A DNA stretch of 64,000 bases. Source: Okeania sp. KiyG1. GTDB lineage: Bacteria > Cyanobacteriota > Cyanobacteriia > Cyanobacteriales > Microcoleaceae. The translations under genes and the position numbers were made by a program. Below the pieces are notes generated by a model. The model was given only the letters and a program-made list of their open reading frames with translations, was not told the DNA's origin and made no database searches. Within the stretch, counting starts at the first letter, position 1. Each line of letters begins with the position of its first letter. Below are positions 45,790 to 54,670 of this stretch, piece after piece. Location of the stretch: the NCBI RefSeq assembly GCF_014132355.1, contig NZ_BLZO01000025.1:1-64000 (forward strand). The letters are read 5' to 3'.

Positions 45790-46959
45790 TTATGCAACAG
45801 CAAGTGCAACTTTTCCAGTTGCTTTTTTAATATAATTATCCAGAACTTTTTCTACCGTTTTATTGTCAACCGTCATCAAAAAATCTCCTTCTGGATTATA
45901 ACATTGACCGATTTTTTCTAACATAACAAACCGAAGGTCGTCCCCTGTTTTCTTATTATCTGCAATCATCGCCTTCATTAATAAATCAGTAGTTACATGC
46001 TCAGGCCAAGGATTATTAAATCCGAGTTTATCATCAATAAAGTGGTGGTGCAAATCTACATCTTCTTGTGACATAAAGCCCAGTTCTTGCCCTAGTTCCG
46101 CTACTATTTTCATACCATAAGAAACTGCTTCTCCATGAGATAGTTTTCCTTTTAGCAGCCATTCCAAACCATGACCAAAGGTATGACCATACTCTAAAAT
46201 AATTCCATAATGTTTTTCAGTGGGGTCTTTTTTGAGTATTTCTAACTTGGAAAGAATAATTTTATAAGCTAGGTCAGTTAACACCTGCTCGGAAAAATCA
46301 AGCTCAGGATTAAGAGTTTTTTCTAAATAATCCAAAAAGGTAGGTTCGGCAATAAAACCATTTTTAATCCCTTCAATAATCCCACATCGCTTGGAGAAAG
46401 GAGGCTCTGTTTTGAGGTATTTTGTATCTCCCCAAATAAACAGAGGACTATGATAAAGACCAAAGTGATTTTTACCACTTAAACCATTAACCGCTTGTTT
46501 GTTACTGAGGGTACTATCAGTAATTCCAGTCATGGTTGTAGATACTTCGACAAAGTGAATTCCACGATAAATTAATCCAGCAACCAAACCGACAATATTT
46601 CCTACTGTTCCTCCACCAAAGGCAATTAATAGAGATTTTTTAGATACACCTTCAGTGACTAATGTTTCACATATTTGTTCTAAAACTGAAAAATATTTAC
46701 ATTTCTCACCAGGGGGAACCATTTCTAGAAGACATTTGTATTCCGAATTCAGCTCGTGGAACAGTTCCTCTCCGTAAAGCCCAAACATATTTTGCTCTGA
46801 GAAGAAAAAGATTTTGTCTATATCGTGTTTTGATAATTCTTTGAGAAAATGTTCTTTAATATCATATCCGAAATAAAATGGACTGGGTTTTTCCAGCTCA
46901 GTGCTGAGTTCAACCATTTTTCCTGGAGTCCATTCTTGTGTGATGTTATAGTCTACCAT
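45790..46959 (-). CDS. Sugar phosphate cyclase, 2-deoxy-scyllo-inosose synthase-like
   Basis: The 389-residue protein is a dehydroquinate-synthase-fold cyclase but not AroB. It has the NAD-binding GGGTVGN (115-121), STTMTGITDSTLSNKQAVN with Lys 154, SGKN (161-164), EGIKN with Glu 196 and Lys 199, EYGHTFGH (256-262) and HGEA (275-278). SxKQAVN and the glutamate in xEYGHT are features of 2-deoxy-scyllo-inosose synthase (BtrC type: Lys 141, Glu 243), where AroB has an LNxGHT asparagine; EEVS and MysA cyclases have GHTW. DOIS turns glucose 6-phosphate into 2-deoxy-scyllo-inosose. AAAGGAG lies just before ATG 46959. No aminotransferase accompanies it, so aminoglycoside synthesis is unlikely; a deoxy-inositol is possible. 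Confidence 0.8.
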   Translation of the reverse strand: MVDYNITQEWTPGKMVELSTELEKPSPFYFGYDIKEHFLKELSKHDIDKIFFFSEQNMFGLYGEELFHELNSEYKCLLEMVPPGEKCKYFSVLEQICETLVTEGVSKKSLLIAFGGGTVGNIVGLVAGLIYRGIHFVEVSTTMTGITDSTLSNKQAVNGLSGKNHFGLYHSPLFIWGDTKYLKTEPPFSKRCGIIEGIKNGFIAEPTFLDYLEKTLNPELDFSEQVLTDLAYKIILSKLEILKKDPTEKHYGIILEYGHTFGHGLEWLLKGKLSHGEAVSYGMKIVAELGQELGFMSQEDVDLHHHFIDDKLGFNNPWPEHVTTDLLMKAMIADNKKTGDDLRFVMLEKIGQCYNPEGDFLMTVDNKTVEKVLDNYIKKATGKVALAVA

Positions 46960-46966
46960 TAGTAGT

Positions 46967-46975
46967 TCTCCTTTG
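46967..46975 (-). promoter_or_regulatory. Strong ribosome binding site of the cyclase
   Basis: On the minus strand AAAGGAGAACTACTA precedes the ATG at 46959. This is one of the best Shine-Dalgarno matches in the window and fixes the start. Confidence 0.7.
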
Positions 46976-47053
46976 TGGATATAGTGTTAATTGCTTTAAT
47001 TGCTATAGTGAACTAATTAAAATAAAATGTCAGTAGATTGAATCTACAATTTT

Positions 47054-47293
47054 CTATAATACGCGATCGCGTTGTAGTCTGGCCTTAATTTCACCAGCTA
47101 ATTGTCTAGCTTGAGGATTGGGATTACCACGTTTGCTACACCATTGTCGGACAGTTTGGGGTTGCACTCCCATCAACTCGGCAAAATCATCTCTATTAAA
47201 GCCTTCTAGCTTCTGCTGTAGTTCAAAGAGTAGTTGCACTGGGTGATAATCAGATACTTGTATTCTTGCTAAATTGAATATTGTTTTACGCAT
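47054..47293 (-). CDS. Small helix-turn-helix protein
   Basis: The 79-residue protein has a HTH with the pattern FNRDDFAELMGVQPQTVRQWCSKRG, as in XRE-type and related DNA-binding domains. The ATG at 47293 has AAGGAA nine bases upstream and is preferred to the ATG at 47332. It lies 94 bases before the cyclase on the same strand, so it may be its regulator or merely the distal part of a former toxin-antitoxin pair. There is no partner toxin. The binding site is not evident. Confidence 0.6.
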   Translation of the reverse strand: MRKTIFNLARIQVSDYHPVQLLFELQQKLEGFNRDDFAELMGVQPQTVRQWCSKRGNPNPQARQLAGEIKARLQRDRVL

Positions 47294-47332
47294 TATCTCA
47301 ATTTCCTTTTGTTCGCAACGTTGATGGACCAA

Positions 47333-48006
47333 TGAAATTGCCTATCATAATGTCATGTCCAATTTGAAAAATTTGATAGCACTACGCATTAAGGCGCATT
47401 AATGTATTTGATATTGCTACAAGCTCAAAAGCTATTTTAGCTATCAAAAGTAAAAAACTAGAAAAGATATCGTCATTATTATTCTTGATCAAGATTTGAT
47501 GTTCTCACACCGTTAACTGCTCCCAGTGCAACGGTGGCTTTGTCCAACTTACAAATAAGTTATTAAGAATAAAACTTATTAAGTTAGATTGTGTTTCCAA
47601 GGTATTTGGACTTAAATAAAGCATTATTTTTTGGCAATTTTTTACTTAAAGGTTAGTTTAAAGCCTCTAAAAGTAATTGATATAAATTCTCAATATTTTT
47701 TAGAAATATCAATCAAATCAGAGGTTTATTGAGAATATGCTATGATCGCAAGTCTAACTATCAAGAGGGGTTTTATATAAAGTTAACAAGAGGGGTTTTA
47801 TATAAAGTTTATTATAACTAATAAACAAAGAAATTTGGAAATGATCGGATGAGTATTGTCCCTAAATACTCTCAATTATTATGGAATGTCCCTTTTATTT
47901 TTATATAGTATATGTTGATAATTCTATAATTACTTCAATATTTAATCTCCTAACTCCCTCACTCCCTCACTCCCCTATATCACAATAAATATCTAATTAT
48001 GTCTAA
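47333..48006. other. Gene-free stretch with a short direct repeat
   Basis: CAAGAGGGGTTTTATATAAA with AGTT occurs twice in tandem (47763-47811). TATATAAAG-like boxes could be promoter parts. A CTCCCTCACTCCCTCACTCC array lies near 47955. No gene is recognised. Confidence 0.5.
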
Positions 48007-48245
48007 TTAATAAGTTAATTTATCGTGGTAATTAACAGCAAAATCATGCCAAGTATTTGGTTTGCGTCCTACTATTGCTTCAAAGTTATCGAAAATGCGA
48101 TCTGCTGGGGGAATTTTATCAGCAATGTTTAGTTATAATTGAGTGTAAACACAGTTTATATAGGCATTAGAGTTAATACCCTCTACTCCAGGTTGTAAAG
48201 CCTTTTCTAAAAGCTCTTGAGGCGATCGCACTTCTGTTTTACAGA
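48007..48245 (-). pseudogene. C-terminal remnant of an NmrA-like protein
   Basis: Minus-strand reading gives EVRSPQELLEKALQPGVEG, then a stop, then IADKIPPADRIFDNFEAIVG and GRKPNTWHDFAVNYHDKLTY before stop 48007-48009. The DNFEAIVGRKPxTWxDFA pattern is the C-terminus of NmrA/epimerase-like reductases. An in-frame TAA near 48131 and the lack of an N-terminus show decay. The inverted-repeat element at 48238 cuts its upstream side. Confidence 0.6.
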
Positions 48246-48346
48246 GGTTTTCATTTGGGTAGACCACAGTAGGGACGTTCCATGGAACGTCCCTACAAAG
48301 TTTTGCTTATGAAGAAATGGTTCATCAATTTGAAAAGTGCTGTAAA
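48238..48346. repeat. MITE-like element, ACAGCGCTTTTCA family, copy 1
   Basis: Ends TTTACAGAGGTTTTCATTTG and GAAAAGTGCTGTAAA. GTAGACCACAGTAGGG follows the left end. It contains a perfect 28-bp palindrome at 48269-48296 (GTAGGGACGTTCCA and its inverse). Other copies: 49456-49606 and 51054-51181. Confidence 0.7.
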
Positions 48347-48384
48347 AGGCCGCCCGATTACTTCTGTAAGTACTAATGCATCTA

Positions 48385-49389
48385 TTACTCGCTACCAGTT
48401 ATTGCATCTTTTTGAACTTCTCGTGCTTCACCTTTCCAACCACTATGTCGTAACCAAGTTTCAAAATTCATCAAATCAGGATGGATTTTTCTTAAAGCTT
48501 CATGGTTGCGATCGGGACCATATTCGCGATGAAACTTAAATTGATTGAGAGGATCGTGAACATTAGACATATCGAGAGCTAAAAATTCTTCATCACTCAT
48601 AGGTTGATACTCTGCGGGAATACCCGTTACTCGCTCAAAAGTAGCTGCAATTTGAGCAAAAGTTAGGCGATCGCCTCCGATCTCCAATGTTCGACCACCC
48701 CAGGTTTCCCGATGGGCAAACATATGGGTTGTAAACCAACCAATGTCATCAAGAGCAATAAAAGGATAGGGAGCATCTGCGGCTGGTACAGAAAAAATAA
48801 ATCCTTCCCGCCCATCACTAAGTTTTCCCCAACTTGGCTTCATAAAAGCAAATAAGTTTTCAAAGTAAGCTAATGTTTTTAATACGCTAACATTGCTCGA
48901 ATACCAACCTTTCTCTTGGCGCATGAATTCATCCGATCTGTGCCAGTCAATTTCGTGTTCGACAGCAGCTTTGGCGTCGAAATGAGGTACGGGAACTTTT
49001 CCTTGAGAAATGTGAACGCAAGCATCGAGAGAGGAATAAATAAAATGCTGCACATCAGCTTTTCGAGCAGCTTCCAAAACGTTTAACCCTATTTGACGCT
49101 CTTTAGTCACGCTGCTACCAACCCAAAAATTGGTATTGCAAAACACCCCATAAACGTCTTTCATCGCTTTGGTAATAGTTTCATAATAATTAAGATCGCC
49201 TTGCTGACATTTAACACGATCGCTATCTAATTTAACTAAGCTTTGAGCATGAGAACTATTGGTATTTCTGGTAAAAGCTCGAATTTGCCAATTATTCTTT
49301 TTATCTGTGAGCAAATGTTTGACGACAAAACTTCCCATTGCCCCTGTCGCGCCAAAAACCAAAATAGTTCCTAATGATTCTGATGCCAT
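48385..49389 (-). CDS. NmrA-like NAD(P)-binding protein
   Basis: The 334-residue atypical SDR has the NmrA/HSCARG glycine motif GATGAMG near residue 14, AFTRN for the cofactor phosphate, QQGDLNYYETITKAMK and a YSSLDAC strand. The catalytic YxxxK is absent, as in NmrA-type redox sensors. It may bind NADP and act as a sensor or reductase. Its C-terminus (RKIHPDLMNFETWLRHSGW) is typical. The start ATG 49389 has AGGAGAAATAAATAAAA upstream. The decayed fragment at 48007-48245 is a different NmrA-like protein, directly downstream. Confidence 0.8.
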   Translation of the reverse strand: MASESLGTILVFGATGAMGSFVVKHLLTDKKNNWQIRAFTRNTNSSHAQSLVKLDSDRVKCQQGDLNYYETITKAMKDVYGVFCNTNFWVGSSVTKERQIGLNVLEAARKADVQHFIYSSLDACVHISQGKVPVPHFDAKAAVEHEIDWHRSDEFMRQEKGWYSSNVSVLKTLAYFENLFAFMKPSWGKLSDGREGFIFSVPAADAPYPFIALDDIGWFTTHMFAHRETWGGRTLEIGGDRLTFAQIAATFERVTGIPAEYQPMSDEEFLALDMSNVHDPLNQFKFHREYGPDRNHEALRKIHPDLMNFETWLRHSGWKGEAREVQKDAITGSE

Positions 49390-49455
49390 TTTTATTTATT
49401 TCTCCTAAAATAACTTTTTCAATAGTAATGACTAAAAATTTGTTGTTTAGTCTCT

Positions 49456-49606
49456 TATAGCGCTTTTCACATGGATAGACTACAGTTAGTATGGGCAACC
49501 CAAAAGCATTTTTCTACTCCTACTCCTACTCCCTACTCCCTACTCCTACTCTACTCTAAGCGCCAAAAATAATTTTGTGGTCTACTCAAATGAAAAGCGC
49601 TGTAAT
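49456..49606. repeat. MITE-like element, ACAGCGCTTTTCA family, copy 2
   Basis: Ends TATAGCGCTTTTCACATGG and TCAAATGAAAAGCGCTGTAA, with TAGACTACAGTTAG and TGTGGTCTAC next inside. It contains a CTACTCCTACTCCC heptamer array. Confidence 0.7.
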
Positions 49607-49656
49607 AATTTATTATACAGATATACTATTTTTATGGAATAAACAATTTCTAAAAT

Positions 49657-50133
49657 ATGGTTAACGAAAGCAATATCGAAATTTATCTGTTAGAAACTTA
49701 TAAACACTTAAATATCATCAATTCCTGGGGCGAACGCAGCTACTTTGTTAATCCTGGGATGAAGTTGAAGCGTGGAAGCTATTTTGTCACTATTAAATCA
49801 AAGGATGGTGAAAATGATAAAGCCTCATATCTCAACCGCACTGGGGTTTTTCGGCTTAATATTGGTTTGACACCTGAAAAATACGAAGAAATATTTGGTC
49901 TTCGACCGTCAAGACCTCCTAAAGGCGGAGTTATTGAAGGAGATTTTGATTTTCAGGCATTAAACGTCTTTATTCCCCATCCTGTCTACGGTTGGATGGG
50001 CTGGATAGCTATTAATAATCCCGATTTAGACAATTTTGAAAAATCTCAAGAATATTTGGATATTGCTTACGAAAAAGCTTTCAGATCCGCCTCAAGGAAA
50101 CTGAAAACTAATGTCACGCTTAACAGTAAGTGA
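49657..50133 (+). CDS. DUF6194 family protein
   Basis: The 158-residue protein fits DUF6194 by its pattern: FVNPG...SYFVTIKSKDGEND, LNRTGVFRLNIGL, DFDFQALNVFIPHPVYGWMGWIAINNP and a helical end. The PHPVYG...GW block is the most conserved part of that family. There is no signal peptide, membrane helix or recognised catalytic set. Function is unknown. It is a lone plus-strand gene. ATG 49657 is preceded by AT-rich DNA without a good ribosome site. Confidence 0.75.
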   Translation: MVNESNIEIYLLETYKHLNIINSWGERSYFVNPGMKLKRGSYFVTIKSKDGENDKASYLNRTGVFRLNIGLTPEKYEEIFGLRPSRPPKGGVIEGDFDFQALNVFIPHPVYGWMGWIAINNPDLDNFEKSQEYLDIAYEKAFRSASRKLKTNVTLNSK

Positions 50134-50744
50134 GATAAACAGAGACAGATGTATTTTATTCGGTTTAAGTTTTAACCTACATTCCGCACCACAAAATGTA
50201 GGAACCGAATCAGGAGTCAGGAGTCAGGAGAGCTGGAGACAGAATTTTAGAAGAAAATCATAGCTGTCGCGATCGAGTACATGATCGAGCAAGTATTTAT
50301 GCGTAAATTTTTGGCGTTGCACAGTGACAAATGATTTGAGATTTTTGATGAACAGGATTTTGGATTTGAGAATTGGTAGAATGATTAATTAATGGTTTTT
50401 AGTCAAAATCGAACACCTATTTTTGCATTATCATTCCATAATGTGCAACCCCAAATTTTTTACTCGGAATTTGATGAACGAAAAAAGTAATTGAGATGAT
50501 TTGCATAGTATAAATACTTACCAAACTACAGATTTATATACTACAATTAGACGAAACTGGCGGCCAGAAAAACTAATCGAACACTGGACAATAATTTCCT
50601 CCGAATTAGAGGAGTAATAGTTGACCAAAAACCTATATAAACCTTTTCAAGGCTTATTATATGTAGTTATGTAGCTTTAAAAGGGTTCGTTGAAAGCTCA
50701 ATCAATTCTTTGACAAAAACTATTAAATAAAGTATGATTTTCTA

Positions 50745-51010
50745 TGGTTAGTAACTTGTTTAACAAGCGAACACTCCCGTCCGGCCAAGAACTAAAATTT
50801 ATCCAAAGATAAATGGTCTGATGTTAAGCGACATTAAATAATGGACTGTGAGACGCCACAGTGCGGGGAACGAGTAGGCTACGGGCCTCCAAACCTTAAA
50901 AAAACTATGCGTCTTGTTGCTTGACAACAAGACTTTGCCGGCAACAGCCATCACTTTATACTGGTGATGCTATACAGATTCAAGGTATATAGCTTTGAGT
51001 AGGTTAAATG
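50745..51010 (+). ncRNA. Candidate structured RNA C, downstream of clpX
   Basis: Consecutive hairpins are visible: CTTGTTTAACAAG, ATTTATC-CAAA-GATAAAT, ACTGTG-AGACGC-CACAGT, GTCTTGTTG-CTTGA-CAACAAGAC (9 bp, perfect) and CATCAC-TTTATACTG-GTGATG. The GC content of the stems is above that of the surroundings and there is no ORF. The strand is not decided by the hairpins; plus is chosen by analogy with candidate B. I cannot name the family. Confidence 0.25.
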
Positions 51011-51053
51011 TTGCACCTACTAACAATTAAACTACAAGCTAGAAGTCGGAGAT

Positions 51054-51181
51054 TTACAGCGGTTTTCATTTCAGTAGACCACAGTAGGGGTGCCATTCGG
51101 AGCTTTGCGTTAGCAAATTGCCATTCCCCCCTTACAGGATTTTGGTTATGACGATGTGTCATAAATCTGAAAAGCGCTGTC
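51054..51181. repeat. MITE-like element, ACAGCGCTTTTCA family, copy 3
   Basis: Ends TTACAGCGGTTTTCATTT and CTGAAAAGCGCTGT, with GTAGACCACAGTAGGG inside the left end. The interior carries a GGGGTGCCATT...AATTGCCATTCCCCCC hairpin. Confidence 0.7.
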
Positions 51182-51256
51182 AACCCAAGCTTTTAGCGCG
51201 CTGAAAGCTGAGTGCTGTTTGCAGAGCATTCCGGTACGGAAAATGCCGATCGCTAC

Positions 51257-52603
51257 TTAAGCAGACTCAGGTTTTGGCAACGATGATGGATGCATTAATA
51301 ACTCTGCAGTCGATCGCTTCTCTACCATTTCCTTAGTAATAGTACACCGAGTCACATCCTTCCGCGAAGGTAATTCATACATCACATCCAACATCAACTC
51401 CTCCACAATACCCCGCAACGCTCGTGCTCCCGTCTTTCTCCTAAACGCTTCCTTCGCGATCGCCCGAATTGCCTCTTCCTCAAACTCCAACTGTACATTA
51501 TCCATCCGCAACAACTTTTGATATTGCTTCACCAAAGCATTCTGAGGCTCTGTCAAAATTGCCATCAGAGTCTCCTCATCCAGAGGTTCAACTACCGCCA
51601 CCATTGGTATTCGCCCAATTAACTCTGGAATTAAACCAAACTTCACCAAGTCATTCGGTTCCATTTGCTTCATTAAATCTATAACTTTTTTCTCCTTGGG
51701 CTGATTTTCTCCTGTTTGCTGAACAAAGCCCATTGACTTTTTGCCATTTCTCTGTTCTACTATTTTATCTAAACCAACAAAAGCCCCACCACATATAAAT
51801 AGAATATTGCTAGTGTCAATTTGAATACAATCTTGATAAGGATGTTTCCGGCCACCTTGAGGCGGGACATTAGCAACAGTTCCCTCTAACATTTTTAATA
51901 AAGCCTGCTGTACCCCCTCTCCAGAAACATCTCTTGTTATAGAAGGGTTCTCACTCTTGCGAGCTATTTTATCTATCTCATCTATATATATAATGCCCCG
52001 TTCTGCTTCCTCTACTTCTAAACCTGCTACTTGCAGAAGTCGTAGCAGAATATTTTCCACATCTTCCCCAACATATCCAGCTTCTGTTAATGTTGTCGCA
52101 TCTGCCACAGCAAATGGTACATCCAATAATTCTGCCAAAGTTTGAGCCAACAATGTTTTACCACAACCAGTCGGCCCTATCAATAAAATATTAGATTTTT
52201 GTAATTCCACCTCATCTGGAGAAGACTTACCACTTTTTTTTGCTTCGACAAAGGTCAGACGTTTATAGTGGTTATAAACTGCCACTGACAAAACCTTCTT
52301 ACCTTCTTCCTGACCAATAACATGAGCATCCAGATAATTCTTAATTTCTCTAGGCTTAGGAAGTTGGGCTATTGACACTCTCTTGGCACCACTACTTTGC
52401 TTTTGAGTAGAGGTTCCCGACCGTGCCATTGGAGGTTGTGGCCTTGTTGCCTTAGAGTCAAAAAGCTCCTCATCTAAAATCTCATTGCACAACTCTACAC
52501 ATTCATCACAAATATAAACTCCAGGACCTGCTATTAACTTGCGGACCTGTTCCTGAGACTTGCCACAAAATGAACATTTTAGATGGGAGTCGTATTTAGA
52601 CAT
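51257..52603 (-). CDS. clpX: ATP-dependent Clp protease ATP-binding subunit ClpX
   Basis: The 448-residue AAA+ unfoldase has the N-terminal C4 zinc-binding domain (Cys 10, 13, 32, 35), Walker A GPTGCGKT (143-150), Walker [10 protein letters not shown] (204-212), a pore loop GYVGED (176-181) and the C-terminal [20 protein letters not shown]. It unfolds tagged proteins, including ssrA-tagged ones, and feeds them to the ClpP ring. The ClpP-contact IGF-type loop appears as [10 protein letters not shown] after the large domain. Start ATG 52603 has GAGGAAG upstream. It lies downstream of clpP and trigger factor on the same strand, the usual cyanobacterial order, with a 477-base gap from clpP. Confidence 0.97.
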   Translation of the reverse strand: MSKYDSHLKCSFCGKSQEQVRKLIAGPGVYICDECVELCNEILDEELFDSKATRPQPPMARSGTSTQKQSSGAKRVSIAQLPKPREIKNYLDAHVIGQEEGKKVLSVAVYNHYKRLTFVEAKKSGKSSPDEVELQKSNILLIGPTGCGKTLLAQTLAELLDVPFAVADATTLTEAGYVGEDVENILLRLLQVAGLEVEEAERGIIYIDEIDKIARKSENPSITRDVSGEGVQQALLKMLEGTVANVPPQGGRKHPYQDCIQIDTSNILFICGGAFVGLDKIVEQRNGKKSMGFVQQTGENQPKEKKVIDLMKQMEPNDLVKFGLIPELIGRIPMVAVVEPLDEETLMAILTEPQNALVKQYQKLLRMDNVQLEFEEEAIRAIAKEAFRRKTGARALRGIVEELMLDVMYELPSRKDVTRCTITKEMVEKRSTAELLMHPSSLPKPESA

Positions 52604-52734
52604 AACTTCCTCTTATTACCGAAAAATTGGGTTTCAAGCCTCCTCCTTTTAGGGGGACTTTAATGTTATTATGGAAACAGCGGAAAGGTATTCAACCGCT
52701 CTAAAAACCTATAGCTATTTAACTGTAGCGTTTG

Positions 52735-53045
52735 CACCTTGAAAACTGCGGTCAGACCCCGCGTCGCCGTCAGCTCGCTTGCGGAATGCTGACCAAGACA
52801 AGAGTTATGGGGTTTTGTACAGTAATGCTTGTACATGGAAAAACTCTAAGCAACAAGTACTAGAGAACCAAAATTTTTGTTTGAGGTTTGAACTGTACCG
52901 TAGGGAATACGGGAACAGGCTCTTGGAATAGAGCAAACGCGCAGGGGTGAGAACCATCTCTGGGCTAGGTATCCCAAGGTAATTAGTTTAAGTGGACTCA
53001 GTGTTGGCGTAGCCTTGCGGAGCGCAAACCAAGAATCCTTGTTTC
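52735..53045 (+). ncRNA. Candidate structured RNA A, between clpP and clpX
   Basis: Between clpP and clpX lie a long GGTCAG...CTGACC stem (52750-52794), a GTACAG/CTTGTAC stem inside a GAGTT/AACTC stem, CGTA-GGGAA-TACG, GCTCTTGG/AATAGAGC, GAGAACCATCTC and GGGCTAGGTATCCC. The compact GGGTGAGAACCATCTCTGGG stretch looks like functional RNA. No ORF is present. It could be a HEARO/OMEGA-like RNA, frequent in filamentous cyanobacteria, but I cannot confirm it by eye. Strand is tentative. Confidence 0.3.
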
Positions 53046-53080
53046 AGGAGAATCTCTGTGCCTAACAGCCGGAGAGTATG

Positions 53081-53767
53081 TCAAATTGCAGGAACAGACT
53101 CTCCTGGTACAGGAAGATTCTGTTTAGTAATCACTTGATCGACCAAGCCATAATTTTTAGCCTCTTCTGAGGACATAAAGAAGTCGCGGTCTGTATCAAC
53201 CTCTATTTTTTCTAAAGGTTGACCTGTATGATATGATAGCAGTTCATTCAGCTTACGTTTATGATACAGGATTTCTTTAGCCTGAATTTCTATATCTACT
53301 GCTTGACCTTGAGCGCCACCTAGAGGCTGATGAATCATTATCCTAGAACTAGGAAGGGACATTCTTTTACCTTTTGTCCCACCAGAAAGAAGAAAAGCTC
53401 CCATACTTGCAGCTAAACCGTAACAAATTGTAACAACATCAGGCCGTACTTGCTGCATGGTGTCATATATAGCCATTCCAGCAGTCACAGAACCTCCTGG
53501 AGAGTTGATATAGAGTTGAATATCTTTTTCTGGGTCTTCAGCATCCAGGAATAGCATCTGAGCAGTAATGGTGTTGGCTAAATTATCATCCACTTGAGTC
53601 CCCAAGAAAATAATTCTGTCTCTCAGCAGCCGTGAGTAGAGGTCAAAAGCTCTTTCTCCCATGCCTGACTGTTCGACAACCATGGGGACAATGTTACTAG
53701 GACCGGAGTAAATTTGTAACTTGTTATAAATGTTAACTAAATCATCAGAATATTGAGATATAACCAT
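53081..53767 (-). CDS. clpP: ATP-dependent Clp protease proteolytic subunit ClpP
   Basis: The 228-residue serine protease has the catalytic triad Ser 121 (GLAASMGAF), His 146 (IMIHQPLGG) and Asp 195 (DRDFFMS). The spacing of 25 and 49 residues equals that of E. coli Ser97-His122-Asp171. It therefore is a true ClpP, not the inactive ClpR of cyanobacteria. The genomic place between tig and clpX corresponds to the cyanobacterial ClpP2 type that pairs with ClpX. The N-terminal extension of about 25 residues may be a propeptide. Start ATG 53767 has no strong ribosome site. Confidence 0.95.
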   Translation of the reverse strand: MVISQYSDDLVNIYNKLQIYSGPSNIVPMVVEQSGMGERAFDLYSRLLRDRIIFLGTQVDDNLANTITAQMLFLDAEDPEKDIQLYINSPGGSVTAGMAIYDTMQQVRPDVVTICYGLAASMGAFLLSGGTKGKRMSLPSSRIMIHQPLGGAQGQAVDIEIQAKEILYHKRKLNELLSYHTGQPLEKIEVDTDRDFFMSSEEAKNYGLVDQVITKQNLPVPGESVPAI

Positions 53768-53829
53768 AGTACATAAGTTTATATATAAACAAATTTTGTT
53801 TTTACTTGCTCATTTTTGATTCGTATCAA

Positions 53830-54240
53830 TTCAACTTTGGTGTCGGCAAGGGGTCTCCTGTTATACGAATGTTAACGGGAGAGGAATTGCCGACCAACTA
53901 ATAAACCGCATAGCGTCCCCGTATGCCTTTTTGTGTTACTCTGATGATTATATCAGGAGTTGCGATAATACGCACCTGGTAACAGCGCTACCGAAAACAA
54001 AATAGATTATGGGGTTCATCTCAGAAGTTCTAGTCAGCCCGTGAAAAGGTAAAACTCTTGAGGGTGCTTTCGGGAGTACAGAATTGTTCAGTACAAAAAG
54101 GCGGTGGGTCTCCGAGTCTGGTGTCTGCGGAGGGTTAAGTGGTTGAACTCCCTGTGTTTCGCTCCGCGACATGTAACGCGCAGCGTTGCGCCAGCAAAAC
54201 AGAAAGCCCGCGTCCGTGAGGTTGGGAAGCCTATATCAAA
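53830..54240 (+). ncRNA. Candidate structured RNA B, between tig and clpP
   Basis: A 57-base hairpin opens the region (53839-53895: GGTGTCGGCAA...TTGCCGACC with CTCCTGTTAT/GTTAACGGGAG inside). It is followed by GCATA/TATGC, ACTCTGAT/ATCAGGAGT, GGTAACAGCGCTACC, GTACAGAATTGTTCAGTAC, CTCCGAGTCTGG/CTGCGGAG and a GCCCGCGTCCGTGAGGTTGGGAAGCC-like end. It has about 400 bases without an ORF. Serial stems with a GC-rich terminal part suggest a structured RNA of the size of HEARO/OMEGA RNAs. No IscB-type gene follows. The first hairpin could alternatively be the tig terminator. Confidence 0.35.
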
Positions 54241-54498
54241 TCAAAGATTATGATGTAGGAGAATGTCACGCTGAATATTATTATGACTTAACTTTACTGA
54301 TATTGCTAGTTGTGATTACCCAACCATTCTGGAAGAGAGGGAGTAGGGAAAAAAAGATTATCTTTAAAAGCGTACCTCACCCTTCATAAAAAGTGCTGTA
54401 ATTTTAGGGGTACTTAAAATTGTTTGGGTTTATAAGACACGAACTGGCCTTTTGTTGACTATCCGATCAGCAATTTTTCCTTCTGCCTTCTGCCTCTT

Positions 54499-54648
54499 AC
54501 CGAATAATTAATAATTAATAATTAAATAATTCTGGTTTAAAGCCTCCCCTTTTAAGGGGAAAAAAGAAATAATATTTCCTTATTTTCAATCAAGAGCGGT
54601 TAAAATCCGAGGTAATTATCAATTATCCATTATCAATTATCAATTAAT
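54499..54648. repeat. TTACCGAATAATTA-family element without cassette
   Basis: Begins TACCGAATAATTAATAATTA, has GGTTTAAAGCCTCCCCTTTT in the middle and ends GGTAATTATCAATTATCC. It stands just after the trigger factor stop. Confidence 0.7.
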
Positions 54649-54670
54649 GAACTCCTGCCTTCTGCTTTTT

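Larger units (their letters stand above)
50134..51256. other. 1.1 kb gene-free region downstream of clpX
   Basis: 50134-50745 shows only a GGAGTCA array (50213-50235) and unassigned DNA. 50745-51010 is hairpin-rich and listed as an RNA candidate. 51054-51181 is a MITE-like element, and 51186-51207 a palindrome (AGCTTTTAGCGCGCTGAAAGCT-like) that could end the clpX transcript. Confidence 0.55.

Noticed and set aside
45790-46959. Shikimate-pathway AroB or MAA-pathway MysA
   Set aside because: AroB has an asparagine before GHTFGH and MysA/EEVS have GHTW; this protein has EYGHTFGH and SNKQAVN as in DOIS.
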